From Comamonadaceae bacterium (GTDB taxonomy: Bacteria > Pseudomonadota > Gammaproteobacteria > Burkholderiales > Burkholderiaceae_C), in the NCBI GenBank assembly GCA_947450645.1, contig CANFWH010000021.1:1-37173 (forward strand): a DNA stretch of 37,173 bases, written 5' to 3'. The position numbers and the translations under genes are program-made. Positions 25,965 through 34,332 of the stretch are shown here, in pieces (positions within the stretch are counted from its first letter, which is position 1; the number at the start of each line of letters is the position of its first letter). A model generated the notes under the pieces. The model was not told the origin of the DNA, ran no database searches, and was given only the letters and a program-made list of their open reading frames with translations.

Positions 25965-26671
25965 TTCTTTTGCTTCCCAAGCCCACGCGGATTGGGATTT
26001 GGAAAAGGATTGAGCGGCAGCTCTGCCCATGACGGCAGCCGCCAAGCCGCGCGGCGTATGGGTTTGATGGCTATTACACGTTTTTTAGCAATTAAAAAAT
26101 AAAGTCCATCATGGTTTGGCCACGCTCCGCTTTGCACGGACTCGACTACCAAACCTAGTTCAGCAAGCGATGTTTTTAAGCGGTTCGTGCCGTAAATATG
26201 TGTGCGCTCGGGCAATCGTTTCGATCCCAGCATGTGTGCCATTCCCCAGCGACTCAGCTTGTTGAAACCCGCAAACACAGCGCGGCCTTCGGGAACTAAT
26301 ACCCTAGCCACTTCGTCCAACACGGCATCAGGGTCGGAGTGCATGTCTAACGTGAATGGCAGTGTCACCAAATCGAGCGTAGACTCAAAAAACGGCAGTG
26401 CAGAGGCATTGGCAAACAACGCCGCCTTTGTGTCTGAGCTGATGCCTGCTGCGACCCAGCGATGCGCGATGCGGCTCTGGGCAAGGGTTTGCAGGTTGGA
26501 TGCGCCTAGTTGCAAGGCGTGATAGCCAAAAATATCTTGCACGGCTTGGTCGTATTGTTTTTGTGCCCACGCGCGGGCAAGCGCTCCCGCGCTGCGCGCT
26601 GCGTTCTGTTCTAACCAAGGGTTTAGCGATGGTGCAAGACCGGGGGCTAACCCTATAATTTGACCGCTCAT
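25949..26671 (-). CDS. Class I SAM-dependent methyltransferase-like protein
   Basis: This protein is about 240 residues from the preferred ATG at 26671. The segment LPFFESTLDLVTLPFTLDMHSDPDAVLDEVARVL-VPEG-RAVFAGFN matches motifs II-III of class I methyltransferases, and NRLKTSLAELGL and YFLIAKKR match the C-terminal strands. The glycine-rich SAM motif I is not recognisable in the N-terminal part, as in the small family usually encoded beside gloB. The substrate is unknown. The ATG shares two bases with the divergent gloB start; an upstream in-frame start at 26713 would read through the gloB N terminus and is less likely. The C terminus is Pro/Asn-rich. Confidence 0.7.
   Translation of the reverse strand: MSGQIIGLAPGLAPSLNPWLEQNAARSAGALARAWAQKQYDQAVQDIFGYHALQLGASNLQTLAQSRIAHRWVAAGISSDTKAALFANASALPFFESTLDLVTLPFTLDMHSDPDAVLDEVARVLVPEGRAVFAGFNKLSRWGMAHMLGSKRLPERTHIYGTNRLKTSLAELGLVVESVQSGAWPNHDGLYFLIAKKRVIAIKPIRRAAWRLPSWAELPLNPFPNPNPRGLGKQKNQAEK
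26654..26659 (+). promoter_or_regulatory. Candidate -10 element (TATAAT) immediately upstream of gloB
   Basis: A perfect TATAAT ends 10 bases before the gloB ATG, leaving room for a transcription start at or next to the start codon. No clear -35 is seen and no Shine-Dalgarno is present, so a leaderless or near-leaderless gloB transcript is possible. The element lies inside the N-terminal coding part of the divergent methyltransferase gene. Confidence 0.4.
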
Positions 26672-27455
26672 GAACACCTTATCTTTAGTAACGATCCCCG
26701 CCTTCGACGACAACTATCTTTGGCTTTTGCACAATGGCTCACGCGCCATTGTGGTTGACCCAGGCGATGCGACTCCCATACAAGCCAAACTTGATGAGCT
26801 AGGCCTGAAGTTAGAGGCAATTCTAGTCACCCATCATCATGCCGACCATGTGGGCGGTGTGGATGCCTTGCGCGATGCCACGGGTGCGAAGGTGTACGGC
26901 CCGGCGTTTGAGACCATCCCTGAGCCCTTGCAGCGCGTGGGCGCTGGTGAGGCCGTCTCTGTGCTTGGCATCGAGTTTGAGGTGCTGGAAGTGCCAGGCC
27001 ACACCTCGGGGCACATTGCCTACTTTCACAAAGGCTCTGCCCTGCACCCTACGCCACTCTTGTTTTGCGGCGATACGCTGTTCTCGGGCGGCTGTGGTCG
27101 TCTGTTTGAGGGCACGCCTGCGCAGATGTTGGCGTCCCTGACCTTGCTGAGCCAGTTGCCAGATGACACGTTGGTTTGCTGTGCGCACGAGTACACGCTG
27201 TCCAACCTTAAATTCGCCTTGGCGGTGGACGGTGCAAATGCTGACCTCATCGCCTACGAGGCGCATTGCCAAGCGCTTCGCAAGAATGGCATTCCGACTA
27301 TTCCCAGTCGTATTGGTATTGAGAAAAAAATAAACCCGTTCCTGCGCAGTCACACGGGTAGCGTCGCGACCTCCGTTCAACAATTTGACGCTAACGCCAA
27401 ATCGGCAACTGACATTTTTGCCGCTCTGCGTCAATGGAAGAATAACTTTAGATGA
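26670..27455 (+). CDS. gloB: Hydroxyacylglutathione hydrolase (glyoxalase II)
   Basis: This 261-residue metallo-beta-lactamase-fold enzyme hydrolyses S-lactoylglutathione to D-lactate in methylglyoxal detoxification. Metal ligands are visible in THHHADH (H55, H57, D59, H60), H111 in PGHTSGH, D135 in FCGDTLFSGGCGR and H173 in CAHEYTLSNLKFA, all diagnostic of GloB. Length is normal. Its ATG overlaps the start of the divergent methyltransferase gene, and its stop overlaps the mltD start as ATGA. It leads a five-gene run of overlapping or closely spaced genes. Confidence 0.93.
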   Translation: MNTLSLVTIPAFDDNYLWLLHNGSRAIVVDPGDATPIQAKLDELGLKLEAILVTHHHADHVGGVDALRDATGAKVYGPAFETIPEPLQRVGAGEAVSVLGIEFEVLEVPGHTSGHIAYFHKGSALHPTPLLFCGDTLFSGGCGRLFEGTPAQMLASLTLLSQLPDDTLVCCAHEYTLSNLKFALAVDGANADLIAYEAHCQALRKNGIPTIPSRIGIEKKINPFLRSHTGSVATSVQQFDANAKSATDIFAALRQWKNNFR

Positions 27456-28837
27456 AATTGATTTTTACTTTTCTACTGGCTATTGCTAGCGGTGTTACGT
27501 TGGCTCAAAACGTGCCCGACACGCAAGCCACGCCAGTATTGCCTCTCGCGATGGAGGCTTCCCCGATCCTTACCCAACAAGCCCTGCCAGCCACCATGCC
27601 CGCGCAAACAGATATAACCTTGCCTGCAGCGCCAGCCATTGGTACGGGCGATTTGTGGGATCGAATTCGTCGTGGCTTTGCGATGCCAGATTTGCAAGAC
27701 GAGTTTGTGACCAATCGCGAGCAGTGGTATTCAACGCGCCCAGACTACATCGCCCGTATGACGGAGCGCTCTAAAAAGTATCTCTATCACGTGGTCGAAG
27801 AGTTAGAAGCGCGGCACATGCCCACCGAGCTGGCGCTGTTGCCGTTTATTGAAAGCGCCTTTAATCCGCAAGCGATGTCGTCGGCCAAAGCCGCTGGGAT
27901 GTGGCAATTTATTCCCAGTACAGGTAAGCATTACGATTTGAAGCAAAACGCCTTTCGTGATGACCGCCGTGATGTGCAAGCCTCCACCCGCGCGGCACTC
28001 GACTATTTGCAAAAACTCTATGGCATGTTTGGTGATTGGCAATTGGCACTAGCGGCTTACAACTGGGGCGAAGGCAGCGTAGGACGCGCCATTGCTAAAA
28101 ATCAAAAACTGGGGCTGCCAACAACCTACTCTGATTTGAAGATGCCAAACGAGACGCGCTACTACGTGCCAAAGCTTCAAGCGGTGAAGAACATCGTCTC
28201 TAATCCCGTGCAATTCAACACCCTGCTTGACGAGATACCCAATCACCCTTACTTTCAATCCGTCCCCATCACGCGGGACATGGACGTCGCGATTGCCGCC
28301 CAACTGGCGCAAGTGCCGCTGGCCGACTTTAAAGCGCTCAATCCCTCGCTGTCGCGCCCCGTCATCTTGGCAGCAGGCACGTCGCAAGTGTTGATGCCTT
28401 GGGGCAATGCCGAAACGTTTAATAACAATTTAGAGCAGTACAAAGGTCAGCTGGCCAGTTGGACGGCTTGGACGGCACCGAGCACGATGAAGCCCAAAGA
28501 TGCCGCCAAACGCGTCGGCATGAGTGAAACTCAGCTACGCGAAGTCAACGGCATTGCAATGAACAAAGGACTCATCAAAGTAGGATCGACGCTTTTGATT
28601 CCACGCTCGGCGCACAAGACGGAAGACGTTACAGCACAAATTGCCGACAATGGGCAGTTGACTATGTATGTCCCACCGCAACCAAAATGCAAAATCGTCA
28701 AAGCTAAAAACGGCAAAAAAATCACGGTTTGCGCAAAACCTAATAAAGCCGTGAAAGCCAATACGCACAAGGCTTTGCATAAGACCCCAATACCCTCTAC
28801 AAAATTATCTGAAAGAAAAAAATATGCTCAACAATAA
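27452..28837 (+). CDS. mltD: Membrane-bound lytic murein transglycosylase D
   Basis: This 461-residue periplasmic muramidase cleaves peptidoglycan glycan strands. The signal peptide appears to end near residue 19 (TLAQ), with no lipobox, unlike the E. coli lipoprotein. The SLT catalytic domain spans about 110-250, with catalytic E134 in LLPFIESAFNPQA, GMWQFIPSTGKHY and AAYNWGEGSVGRAI. One LysM-like cell-wall-binding segment is at about 338-384, followed by a Lys-rich tail. MltD proteins often carry two or more LysM repeats, so this is a shorter form. It overlaps gloB by ATGA and the next gene by 14 bases. Confidence 0.9.
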   Translation: MKLIFTFLLAIASGVTLAQNVPDTQATPVLPLAMEASPILTQQALPATMPAQTDITLPAAPAIGTGDLWDRIRRGFAMPDLQDEFVTNREQWYSTRPDYIARMTERSKKYLYHVVEELEARHMPTELALLPFIESAFNPQAMSSAKAAGMWQFIPSTGKHYDLKQNAFRDDRRDVQASTRAALDYLQKLYGMFGDWQLALAAYNWGEGSVGRAIAKNQKLGLPTTYSDLKMPNETRYYVPKLQAVKNIVSNPVQFNTLLDEIPNHPYFQSVPITRDMDVAIAAQLAQVPLADFKALNPSLSRPVILAAGTSQVLMPWGNAETFNNNLEQYKGQLASWTAWTAPSTMKPKDAAKRVGMSETQLREVNGIAMNKGLIKVGSTLLIPRSAHKTEDVTAQIADNGQLTMYVPPQPKCKIVKAKNGKKITVCAKPNKAVKANTHKALHKTPIPSTKLSERKKYAQQ

Positions 28838-29606
28838 AACAGCTCTCGTTACAGGTTCCACTAGTGGCATCGGGCTTGGCATTGCCAAAGCGCTGGCCAA
28901 GCAAGGCGCGAACCTTATCTTGAATGGCTTTGGTGAATACGCCGAAGCTAAAACCGAAGTTGAAGCAGCAGGCGCAGCGTTTGACATCAAAGTCGGCTAC
29001 CACGGCGCAGACATGAGCAAGCCTGCGGACATCGAAGCCATGATGGTGTACGCAACCACCGAATTTGGCGGCGTCGATATTTTGGTAAACAACGCAGGCA
29101 TTCAACATGTTTCGCCAATCGAGACATTCCCGACTGAAAAATGGGATGCGGTGATTGCCATCAATCTCAGCTCCGCCTTTCACACCACGCGCTTGGCGAT
29201 TCCCTCTATGCGGGCCAAAAACTGGGGGCGTATCATCAATATCGCCTCAGCGCATGGCCTCGTCGCTTCTGCCAACAAAACCGCGTATGTGGCTGCCAAG
29301 CACGGCATTGTGGGGCTGACCAAAGCCGTTGCGCTTGAGGTTGCAACCACAGGCGTAACAGTCAACGCCATTTGCCCAGGCTGGGTGCTGACACCGCTGG
29401 TGCAAGCGCAAATTGATACACGCGCTACTAACGAAAAAATCACAGTGGAGCAAGCGACGAAAGAATTACTCGGCGAGAAAGAGCCTTCACTGCAATTCAC
29501 CACGACCGAGCAATTGGGCGGCATGGCTGTCTTTATGTGCTCTCCAGCCGCCGATAACGTGCGCGGCGTGGCATGGGCTAACGATGGTGGATGGACCGCG
29601 CAGTAA
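28824..29606 (+). CDS. bdhA: D-3-hydroxybutyrate dehydrogenase
   Basis: This 260-residue classical short-chain dehydrogenase interconverts D-3-hydroxybutyrate and acetoacetate with NAD. The cofactor motif is TGSTSGIG, the structural motif is NNAG (89-92), and the catalytic triad is S142, Y155, K159 in the SAHGLVASANKTAYVAAKHG region. The C-terminal half, with ICPGWVLTPLV and the region before QLGGMAVFMCSPAADNVRG, matches bacterial 3-hydroxybutyrate dehydrogenases in length and layout. It overlaps the mltD 3' end by 14 bases, with GAAAG upstream. The next gene removes CO2 from acetoacetate, the product of this enzyme. Confidence 0.9.
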   Translation: MLNNKTALVTGSTSGIGLGIAKALAKQGANLILNGFGEYAEAKTEVEAAGAAFDIKVGYHGADMSKPADIEAMMVYATTEFGGVDILVNNAGIQHVSPIETFPTEKWDAVIAINLSSAFHTTRLAIPSMRAKNWGRIINIASAHGLVASANKTAYVAAKHGIVGLTKAVALEVATTGVTVNAICPGWVLTPLVQAQIDTRATNEKITVEQATKELLGEKEPSLQFTTTEQLGGMAVFMCSPAADNVRGVAWANDGGWTAQ

Positions 29607-29623
29607 TTGCATCGTAAGTCTGT

Positions 29624-30394
29624 ATGAACATCTCTCAAGTGCGCGAACAAGCGTTCGCGATGCCGCTGACGAATCCGTCGTTTCCGCGTCCACCGTATCG
29701 GTTTTACAACCGTGAATACATCATCATTAGCTACCGCACCGACATGGACGCTCTACGCGCCGTCGTGCCTGAGCCGCTGCAAATCACTGACCCAATAGTC
29801 AAGTACGAATTCATCCGTATGCCTGACTCCACGGGCTTTGGCGACTACACCGAGTCGGGGCAAGTCATTCCTGTCAGCTTGAACGGTGAGCATGGCAGCT
29901 ATGTCCATTCGATGTATTTGGACGACGATGCGCCGATTAGCGGAGGCCGCGAACTGTGGGGATTTCCTAAAAAACTAGCCAGCCCAAAAATCACTCACGA
30001 AGGCGATGTGATTGTGGGCACACTGCATTACGGCAGTCAATTGTGCGCATCAGGGACGATGGGCTACAAGCACAAAATTTTGGATACGTCCGCTCAAGCC
30101 GCCTTAGCCAAAAGCATGGCTGCGCCAGGCTTCTTGCTCAAAATTATTCCGCATGTGGACGGCTCGCCACGTATTTGTGAGCTGGTCAAGTACCAGCTAG
30201 AAGACATCCAAATCAAAGGGGCATGGGCATCTCCTGCCGCGCTACAGCTGTATCAACACGTGATTGCCGATGTGGCGCGTCTGCCCGTTTTAGAAGTCAT
30301 CTCAGCCCTGCACTTTGTCGCTGATCTCACACTCGGCATGGGCGAAGTGGTACATGACTATTTGAAAGCGGACTCTTTGAAAGTTGCGGCATGA
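29624..30394 (+). CDS. adc: Acetoacetate decarboxylase
   Basis: This 256-residue enzyme converts acetoacetate to acetone and CO2. The paired lysines in [13 protein letters not shown] (K116, K117) match the Schiff-base lysine and the adjacent pKa-lowering lysine of the clostridial enzyme. The N-terminal segment [14 protein letters not shown] and the 256-residue length fit the family. It follows bdhA after 17 bases and overlaps the patatin gene by ATGA. Some members of this family act on other 2- or 3-oxoacids, so acetone formation is probable from context but not proven. Confidence 0.88.
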   Translation: MNISQVREQAFAMPLTNPSFPRPPYRFYNREYIIISYRTDMDALRAVVPEPLQITDPIVKYEFIRMPDSTGFGDYTESGQVIPVSLNGEHGSYVHSMYLDDDAPISGGRELWGFPKKLASPKITHEGDVIVGTLHYGSQLCASGTMGYKHKILDTSAQAALAKSMAAPGFLLKIIPHVDGSPRICELVKYQLEDIQIKGAWASPAALQLYQHVIADVARLPVLEVISALHFVADLTLGMGEVVHDYLKADSLKVAA

Positions 30395-31488
30395 ATGCGA
30401 AGCTGACGACGGACCTCGCCAAGCAATTAGCCAAGTACGAACGTGTCGCATTGATGCTGCAAGGCGGCGGCGCTCTGGGCTCGTACCAAGTGGGTGTGTA
30501 CCAAGCGCTTGCGGAGGCTAACTGCCTGCCCTCATGGATTTGCGGCGTGTCGATTGGCGCGATCAACGGCGCCATCATCGCGGGCAATGCCCCCGATAAG
30601 CGCTTGGCTAAATTACAAGAATTTTGGTCGCTGGTCACCAGCCGCGAAGTCATGCCCGCCTTTAGTGGTCTTGCCACCATGATGATGGGGCAGCCTGGCT
30701 TTTTTCAGCCCAACATCGTGAGCCCTTGGTTTGCTATGCAAGGCTCGCAGGCTGCCACCAGCTACTACGACACATCCGATCTGCACAAAACTTTGAATAA
30801 GCTCATCGACTTTGAGCGCCTCAATAGCGGCGAGACTCGTTTGAGCGTCGGCGCAGTCAATGTGGGCACGGGCGATAACGTCTTTTTTGATACGCAAAAA
30901 GAGCGCCTCTGTGCCGAGCACATCATGGCCAGCGGTGCGCTGCCGCCAGCGCTACCGATGGTGAAGATTGGCGATGCTTATTTTTGGGATGGCGGCATTG
31001 TTTCCAACACGCCGCTGCAATATCTGCTGGACGAAGAAGACGACAAAAGCTCGCTCGTGTTTCAAGTCGAACTCTTCAAAGCCGCAGGCGCGATTCCTGA
31101 GACTATGCAGCAAGTCGAGACGAGGCAAAAAGACATCACCTACTCCAGCCGTACAAGGCAAGCCACGCATGGTTTTAAAAATGCCCTCGCCTTGCGCAGC
31201 AAGCTGGCCGAGGCTTACAAGCGAATTCCTGCGGCAAAACTGAGTGCCGCAGAAAAAAAATTGATGCGTGATTACGCCGATGCAGGCGTCGTCAATTTGA
31301 TTCAAATGATTTATCAAAGCAAGCTTGACGAGAGCGGGAACAAGGATTACGAGTTTTCTAAATCGACCATGGAAGCCCACGTGGCGGCTGGCTATGCGGA
31401 TGCAGTTAAAACGCTCTCGCACACGGATTGGTTAGACAAACCATCTGCCGCGCAAGGCGTGGCGTTTCATCGTTTGCATATTGACTAG
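30391..31488 (+). CDS. Patatin-like phospholipase (DUF3734 type), first tandem copy
   Basis: This 365-residue serine acyl-hydrolase has the oxyanion loop [12 protein letters not shown] (22-33), nucleophile S54 in GVSIG and catalytic D200 in DGGIVSNTP, so the Ser-Asp dyad is complete. The C-terminal part, including [13 protein letters not shown], is the DUF3734-like region of this bacterial subgroup. No signal peptide is visible, which indicates a cytosolic or granule-associated enzyme unless a secretion system is used. It overlaps adc by ATGA. Linkage of a patatin to bdhA is known from the Legionella bdhA-patD operon. The substrate could be phospholipid or another acyl ester. Confidence 0.88.
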   Translation: MNAKLTTDLAKQLAKYERVALMLQGGGALGSYQVGVYQALAEANCLPSWICGVSIGAINGAIIAGNAPDKRLAKLQEFWSLVTSREVMPAFSGLATMMMGQPGFFQPNIVSPWFAMQGSQAATSYYDTSDLHKTLNKLIDFERLNSGETRLSVGAVNVGTGDNVFFDTQKERLCAEHIMASGALPPALPMVKIGDAYFWDGGIVSNTPLQYLLDEEDDKSSLVFQVELFKAAGAIPETMQQVETRQKDITYSSRTRQATHGFKNALALRSKLAEAYKRIPAAKLSAAEKKLMRDYADAGVVNLIQMIYQSKLDESGNKDYEFSKSTMEAHVAAGYADAVKTLSHTDWLDKPSAAQGVAFHRLHID

Positions 31489-31528
31489 TTTTGTTTGTTG
31501 GCTGTCACAATTGGGCGGCACAATAGTT

Positions 31529-31547
31529 GCTTGTTAACGATACAAGC
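31529..31547 (+). promoter_or_regulatory. Hairpin directly before the second patatin start
   Basis: GCTTGT (31529-31534) and ACAAGC (31542-31547) form a 6-bp stem with a 7-base loop, ending on the base before the ATG at 31548. No Shine-Dalgarno is visible in the leader. The hairpin could limit ribosome access or be an operator. Confidence 0.35.
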
Positions 31548-32663
31548 ATGACTACCTATCACAATTTCGATCACGATCTCATCCACAATCACATCGCCAG
31601 CTATCAGCGTGTCGCGCTGATGCTGCAAGGCGGTGGTGCACTGGGTGCGTATCAAGTGGGCGTGTATGAAGCCCTGACTGAGGCAAAGCTCCATCCTACG
31701 TGGCTTTGCGGCATATCCATTGGTGCGATTAACGGCGCAATTATGGCTGGCAATGCACCCGCTATGCGCGTGGACAGGCTCAAAGAGTTTTGGAGCACGA
31801 TTAGCAGCACGAGTCATGGCCCCATGGATAACGTCTTTAGCACTTGGAAGACGATGGCTGGTGGGCAAAACGGCTTCTTTCATCCGCACGCGATGAGTCC
31901 ATTGCTCCCTGCAAGCGTCATCGCAGGGGCAACTAGCTATTACGACACCTCGGCATTGCGTAAAACCCTCACGCGCCTCATTGATTTTGAGCGGCTCAAT
32001 AGTGGTGAAACACGTTTTTCTGTGGGAGCAGTCAACGTCACCAGTGGGCAACTCGTTTTTTTTGATAATGCCAAAGAAAAACTAACCCCTGAGCACATCA
32101 TGGCCAGCGGTGCGCTGCCGCCAGCCTTTCCCATGATCGAAATTGATGGCGAGGTGTATTGGGATGGCGGCATCGTCTCGAACACGCCGCTCGAATATTT
32201 ACTCGCGCAGGACGAAGACGTGTCTACGCTTGTTTTTCAGGTCAACTTGTTTAGCAATTCAGGCACAAGACCTGAGCTCATGCAAAGCGTGATGACGCGG
32301 CAAAAAGACATCACCTACGCCAGCCACACGGCAAGCGCGGTGCACGATTACCAGCGCGTGCTCATGTTACGCAAACACCTAGCAGATGCACTCCAGCGCG
32401 TCCCCGAGGGTCAGCTCAAACACGGTGAGGCCGCGCTTATGAAAGACTATGCAGATAGCGGCGTGATGAACCTCATTCGCCTCACCTATCAAGCGACAGC
32501 GGCTGAAAATGACAAAAAAGATTACGAGTTTTCAAACACCATCATGAAGAGCCGCATCGAAGCAGGCTACGCAGACACTATGGCCACGCTGGCGCACCCT
32601 GAATGGTTTGAAAAACCAACGGCACACGATGGCGTTGTGGCGCACGGCTTGCATCCAGCCTAA
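31548..32663 (+). CDS. Patatin-like phospholipase (DUF3734 type), second tandem copy
   Basis: This 371-residue paralogue of the preceding gene has [12 protein letters not shown], nucleophile S57 in GISIG and D206 in DGGIVSNTP. The whole protein aligns with the first copy, with more than half of the residues identical by eye, so the pair arose by tandem duplication. The ATG at 31548 is chosen over a TTG at 31527 because the N terminus then matches the first copy in length. Unlike the first copy it is separated from its neighbour by 59 bases and may be expressed separately. There is no signal peptide. Confidence 0.87.
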   Translation: MTTYHNFDHDLIHNHIASYQRVALMLQGGGALGAYQVGVYEALTEAKLHPTWLCGISIGAINGAIMAGNAPAMRVDRLKEFWSTISSTSHGPMDNVFSTWKTMAGGQNGFFHPHAMSPLLPASVIAGATSYYDTSALRKTLTRLIDFERLNSGETRFSVGAVNVTSGQLVFFDNAKEKLTPEHIMASGALPPAFPMIEIDGEVYWDGGIVSNTPLEYLLAQDEDVSTLVFQVNLFSNSGTRPELMQSVMTRQKDITYASHTASAVHDYQRVLMLRKHLADALQRVPEGQLKHGEAALMKDYADSGVMNLIRLTYQATAAENDKKDYEFSNTIMKSRIEAGYADTMATLAHPEWFEKPTAHDGVVAHGLHPA

Positions 32664-32683
32664 GCCTTGCGATGCAGGCTGCA

Positions 32684-32692
32684 TGGGATAAT
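32684..32692 (+). promoter_or_regulatory. Extended -10 candidate (TGGGATAAT) just upstream of guaA
   Basis: TGnGATAAT matches an extended -10 element, in which a -35 is dispensable. It ends 8 bases before the guaA ATG at 32701, so transcription would start at or next to the start codon. No Shine-Dalgarno precedes the ATG. Confidence 0.4.
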
Positions 32693-32700
32693 TGGCCCCC

Positions 32701-34317
32701 ATGACGCATCAAAAAATTCTCATCCTCGATTTCGGCTCACAAGTCACCCAACTCATCGCTCGCCGCGTACGCGAAGCCCATGTTTATTGCGAAGTCCATC
32801 CCTGCGATGTCACCAACGATTGGCTCAAAGCCTACGCCGCTGACGGCAACTTAAAAGGCATCATCCTCTCCGGCTCACACGCCAGCGCCTACGAAGAGTC
32901 CACAGACAAAGCGCCCTCCAGCGTGTTCGAAATCGGCGTGCCAGTTCTGGGCATTTGCTACGGCATGCAAACCATGGCGCAGCAGCTCGGCGGCAAGGTA
33001 GAAGCCGCGCAGGTGGTGGACGGCATTGCGAAGCGCGAATTTGGCTACGCTGAAGTGCGGGCGCGAGGTCATACCGAGCTACTCAAAGACATTGCGGACT
33101 TCACCACCGATGACGGCCACGGCATGCTCAAAGTCTGGATGAGCCACGGCGACAAAGTCACCGCGCTGCCAGAAGGCTTCAAAGTGATGGCGAGCACGCC
33201 TTCCTGCCCGATTGCAGGCATGGCAGACGAAGCGCGCAAGTTTTATGCGCTGCAATTTCACCCCGAAGTGACGCACACCGTCCAAGGCCAAGCCATGCTC
33301 AATCGGTTTGTGCTGGGCATTTGCGGAACCAAGGCCGACTGGATCATGCGGGACTACATCACCGATGCGGTCGCATCCATCAAACGCCAAGTCGGCTCTG
33401 AGCACGTGATTTTGGGTTTGAGCGGCGGCGTGGATTCATCCGTGGCGGCAGCACTGATCCACCGCGCCATTGGCGACCAACTGACCTGCGTGTTTGTCGA
33501 TCACGGTCTCTTGCGACTAGGTGAAGGCGACATGGTGATGGACATGTTCGTTGGCAAGCTCCACGCAAAAGTCATCCGCGTGGATGCCGAAGCGCAATTC
33601 CTTGGGCACTTGGCGGGAGTGTCCGAACCCGAAGCCAAACGCAAAATTATTGGCCGCGAGTTTGTAGAAGTGTTCAAGGCCGAAGCCGCAAAAATCAAAG
33701 GCGCGACTTTCCTAGCCCAAGGCACCATCTACCCTGACGTGATTGAGTCGGGCGGCGCAAAAACCAAGAAAGCCGTCGTCATCAAAAGCCATCACAATGT
33801 AGGCGGCTTGCCCGAGCAATTAGGGCTCAAACTGCTAGAGCCACTGCGCGAACTCTTTAAAGACGAAGTGCGCGAACTCGGCGTGGCGCTTGGCCTGCCA
33901 GCCGATATGGTCTATCGCCACCCGTTCCCAGGCCCTGGCCTCGGCGTGCGCATTTTGGGCGAAGTCAAAAAAGAATACGCCGATTTGCTGCGCCGCGCGG
34001 ATGCCATCTTTATCGAAGAACTGCGCAACTTCAAAGACGAAGCCACCGGCAAAAACTGGTATCAACTCACCAGCCAAGCCTTCACCGTGTTCCTGCCCGT
34101 CAAGTCCGTGGGCGTGATGGGTGACGGCAGAACCTACGATTACGTCGTTGCGCTCAGAGCCGTGCAAACCTCAGACTTCATGACCGCAGATTGGGCAGAA
34201 CTGCCCTACGCACTACTCAAAAAAGTCAGCAGCCGCATCATCAACGAAGTGCGCGGCATCAACCGCGTGACGTATGACGTATCGAGCAAGCCGCCTGCGA
34301 CTATTGAGTGGGAATAA
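32701..34317 (+). CDS. guaA: GMP synthase (glutamine-hydrolysing)
   Basis: This 538-residue enzyme amidates XMP to GMP using glutamine and ATP. The class I amidotransferase domain has C86 in GICYGMQ and H187/E189 in FHPEVTHT. The ATP pyrophosphatase domain has the P-loop GLSGGVDSS (239-247), and the C-terminal dimerisation domain ends in the diagnostic IEWE. The ATG at 32701 is preferred; a TTG at 32692 in frame would only add three residues. guaB is not adjacent, unlike in many betaproteobacteria, and the upstream neighbour is a patatin gene. Confidence 0.96.
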   Translation: MTHQKILILDFGSQVTQLIARRVREAHVYCEVHPCDVTNDWLKAYAADGNLKGIILSGSHASAYEESTDKAPSSVFEIGVPVLGICYGMQTMAQQLGGKVEAAQVVDGIAKREFGYAEVRARGHTELLKDIADFTTDDGHGMLKVWMSHGDKVTALPEGFKVMASTPSCPIAGMADEARKFYALQFHPEVTHTVQGQAMLNRFVLGICGTKADWIMRDYITDAVASIKRQVGSEHVILGLSGGVDSSVAAALIHRAIGDQLTCVFVDHGLLRLGEGDMVMDMFVGKLHAKVIRVDAEAQFLGHLAGVSEPEAKRKIIGREFVEVFKAEAAKIKGATFLAQGTIYPDVIESGGAKTKKAVVIKSHHNVGGLPEQLGLKLLEPLRELFKDEVRELGVALGLPADMVYRHPFPGPGLGVRILGEVKKEYADLLRRADAIFIEELRNFKDEATGKNWYQLTSQAFTVFLPVKSVGVMGDGRTYDYVVALRAVQTSDFMTADWAELPYALLKKVSSRIINEVRGINRVTYDVSSKPPATIEWE

Positions 34318-34332
34318 AAGAGAGACTTATTC

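Noticed and set aside
26672-26713. Longer methyltransferase start at 26713
   Set aside because: It adds 14 residues encoded opposite the gloB N terminus, with no homology-like content.
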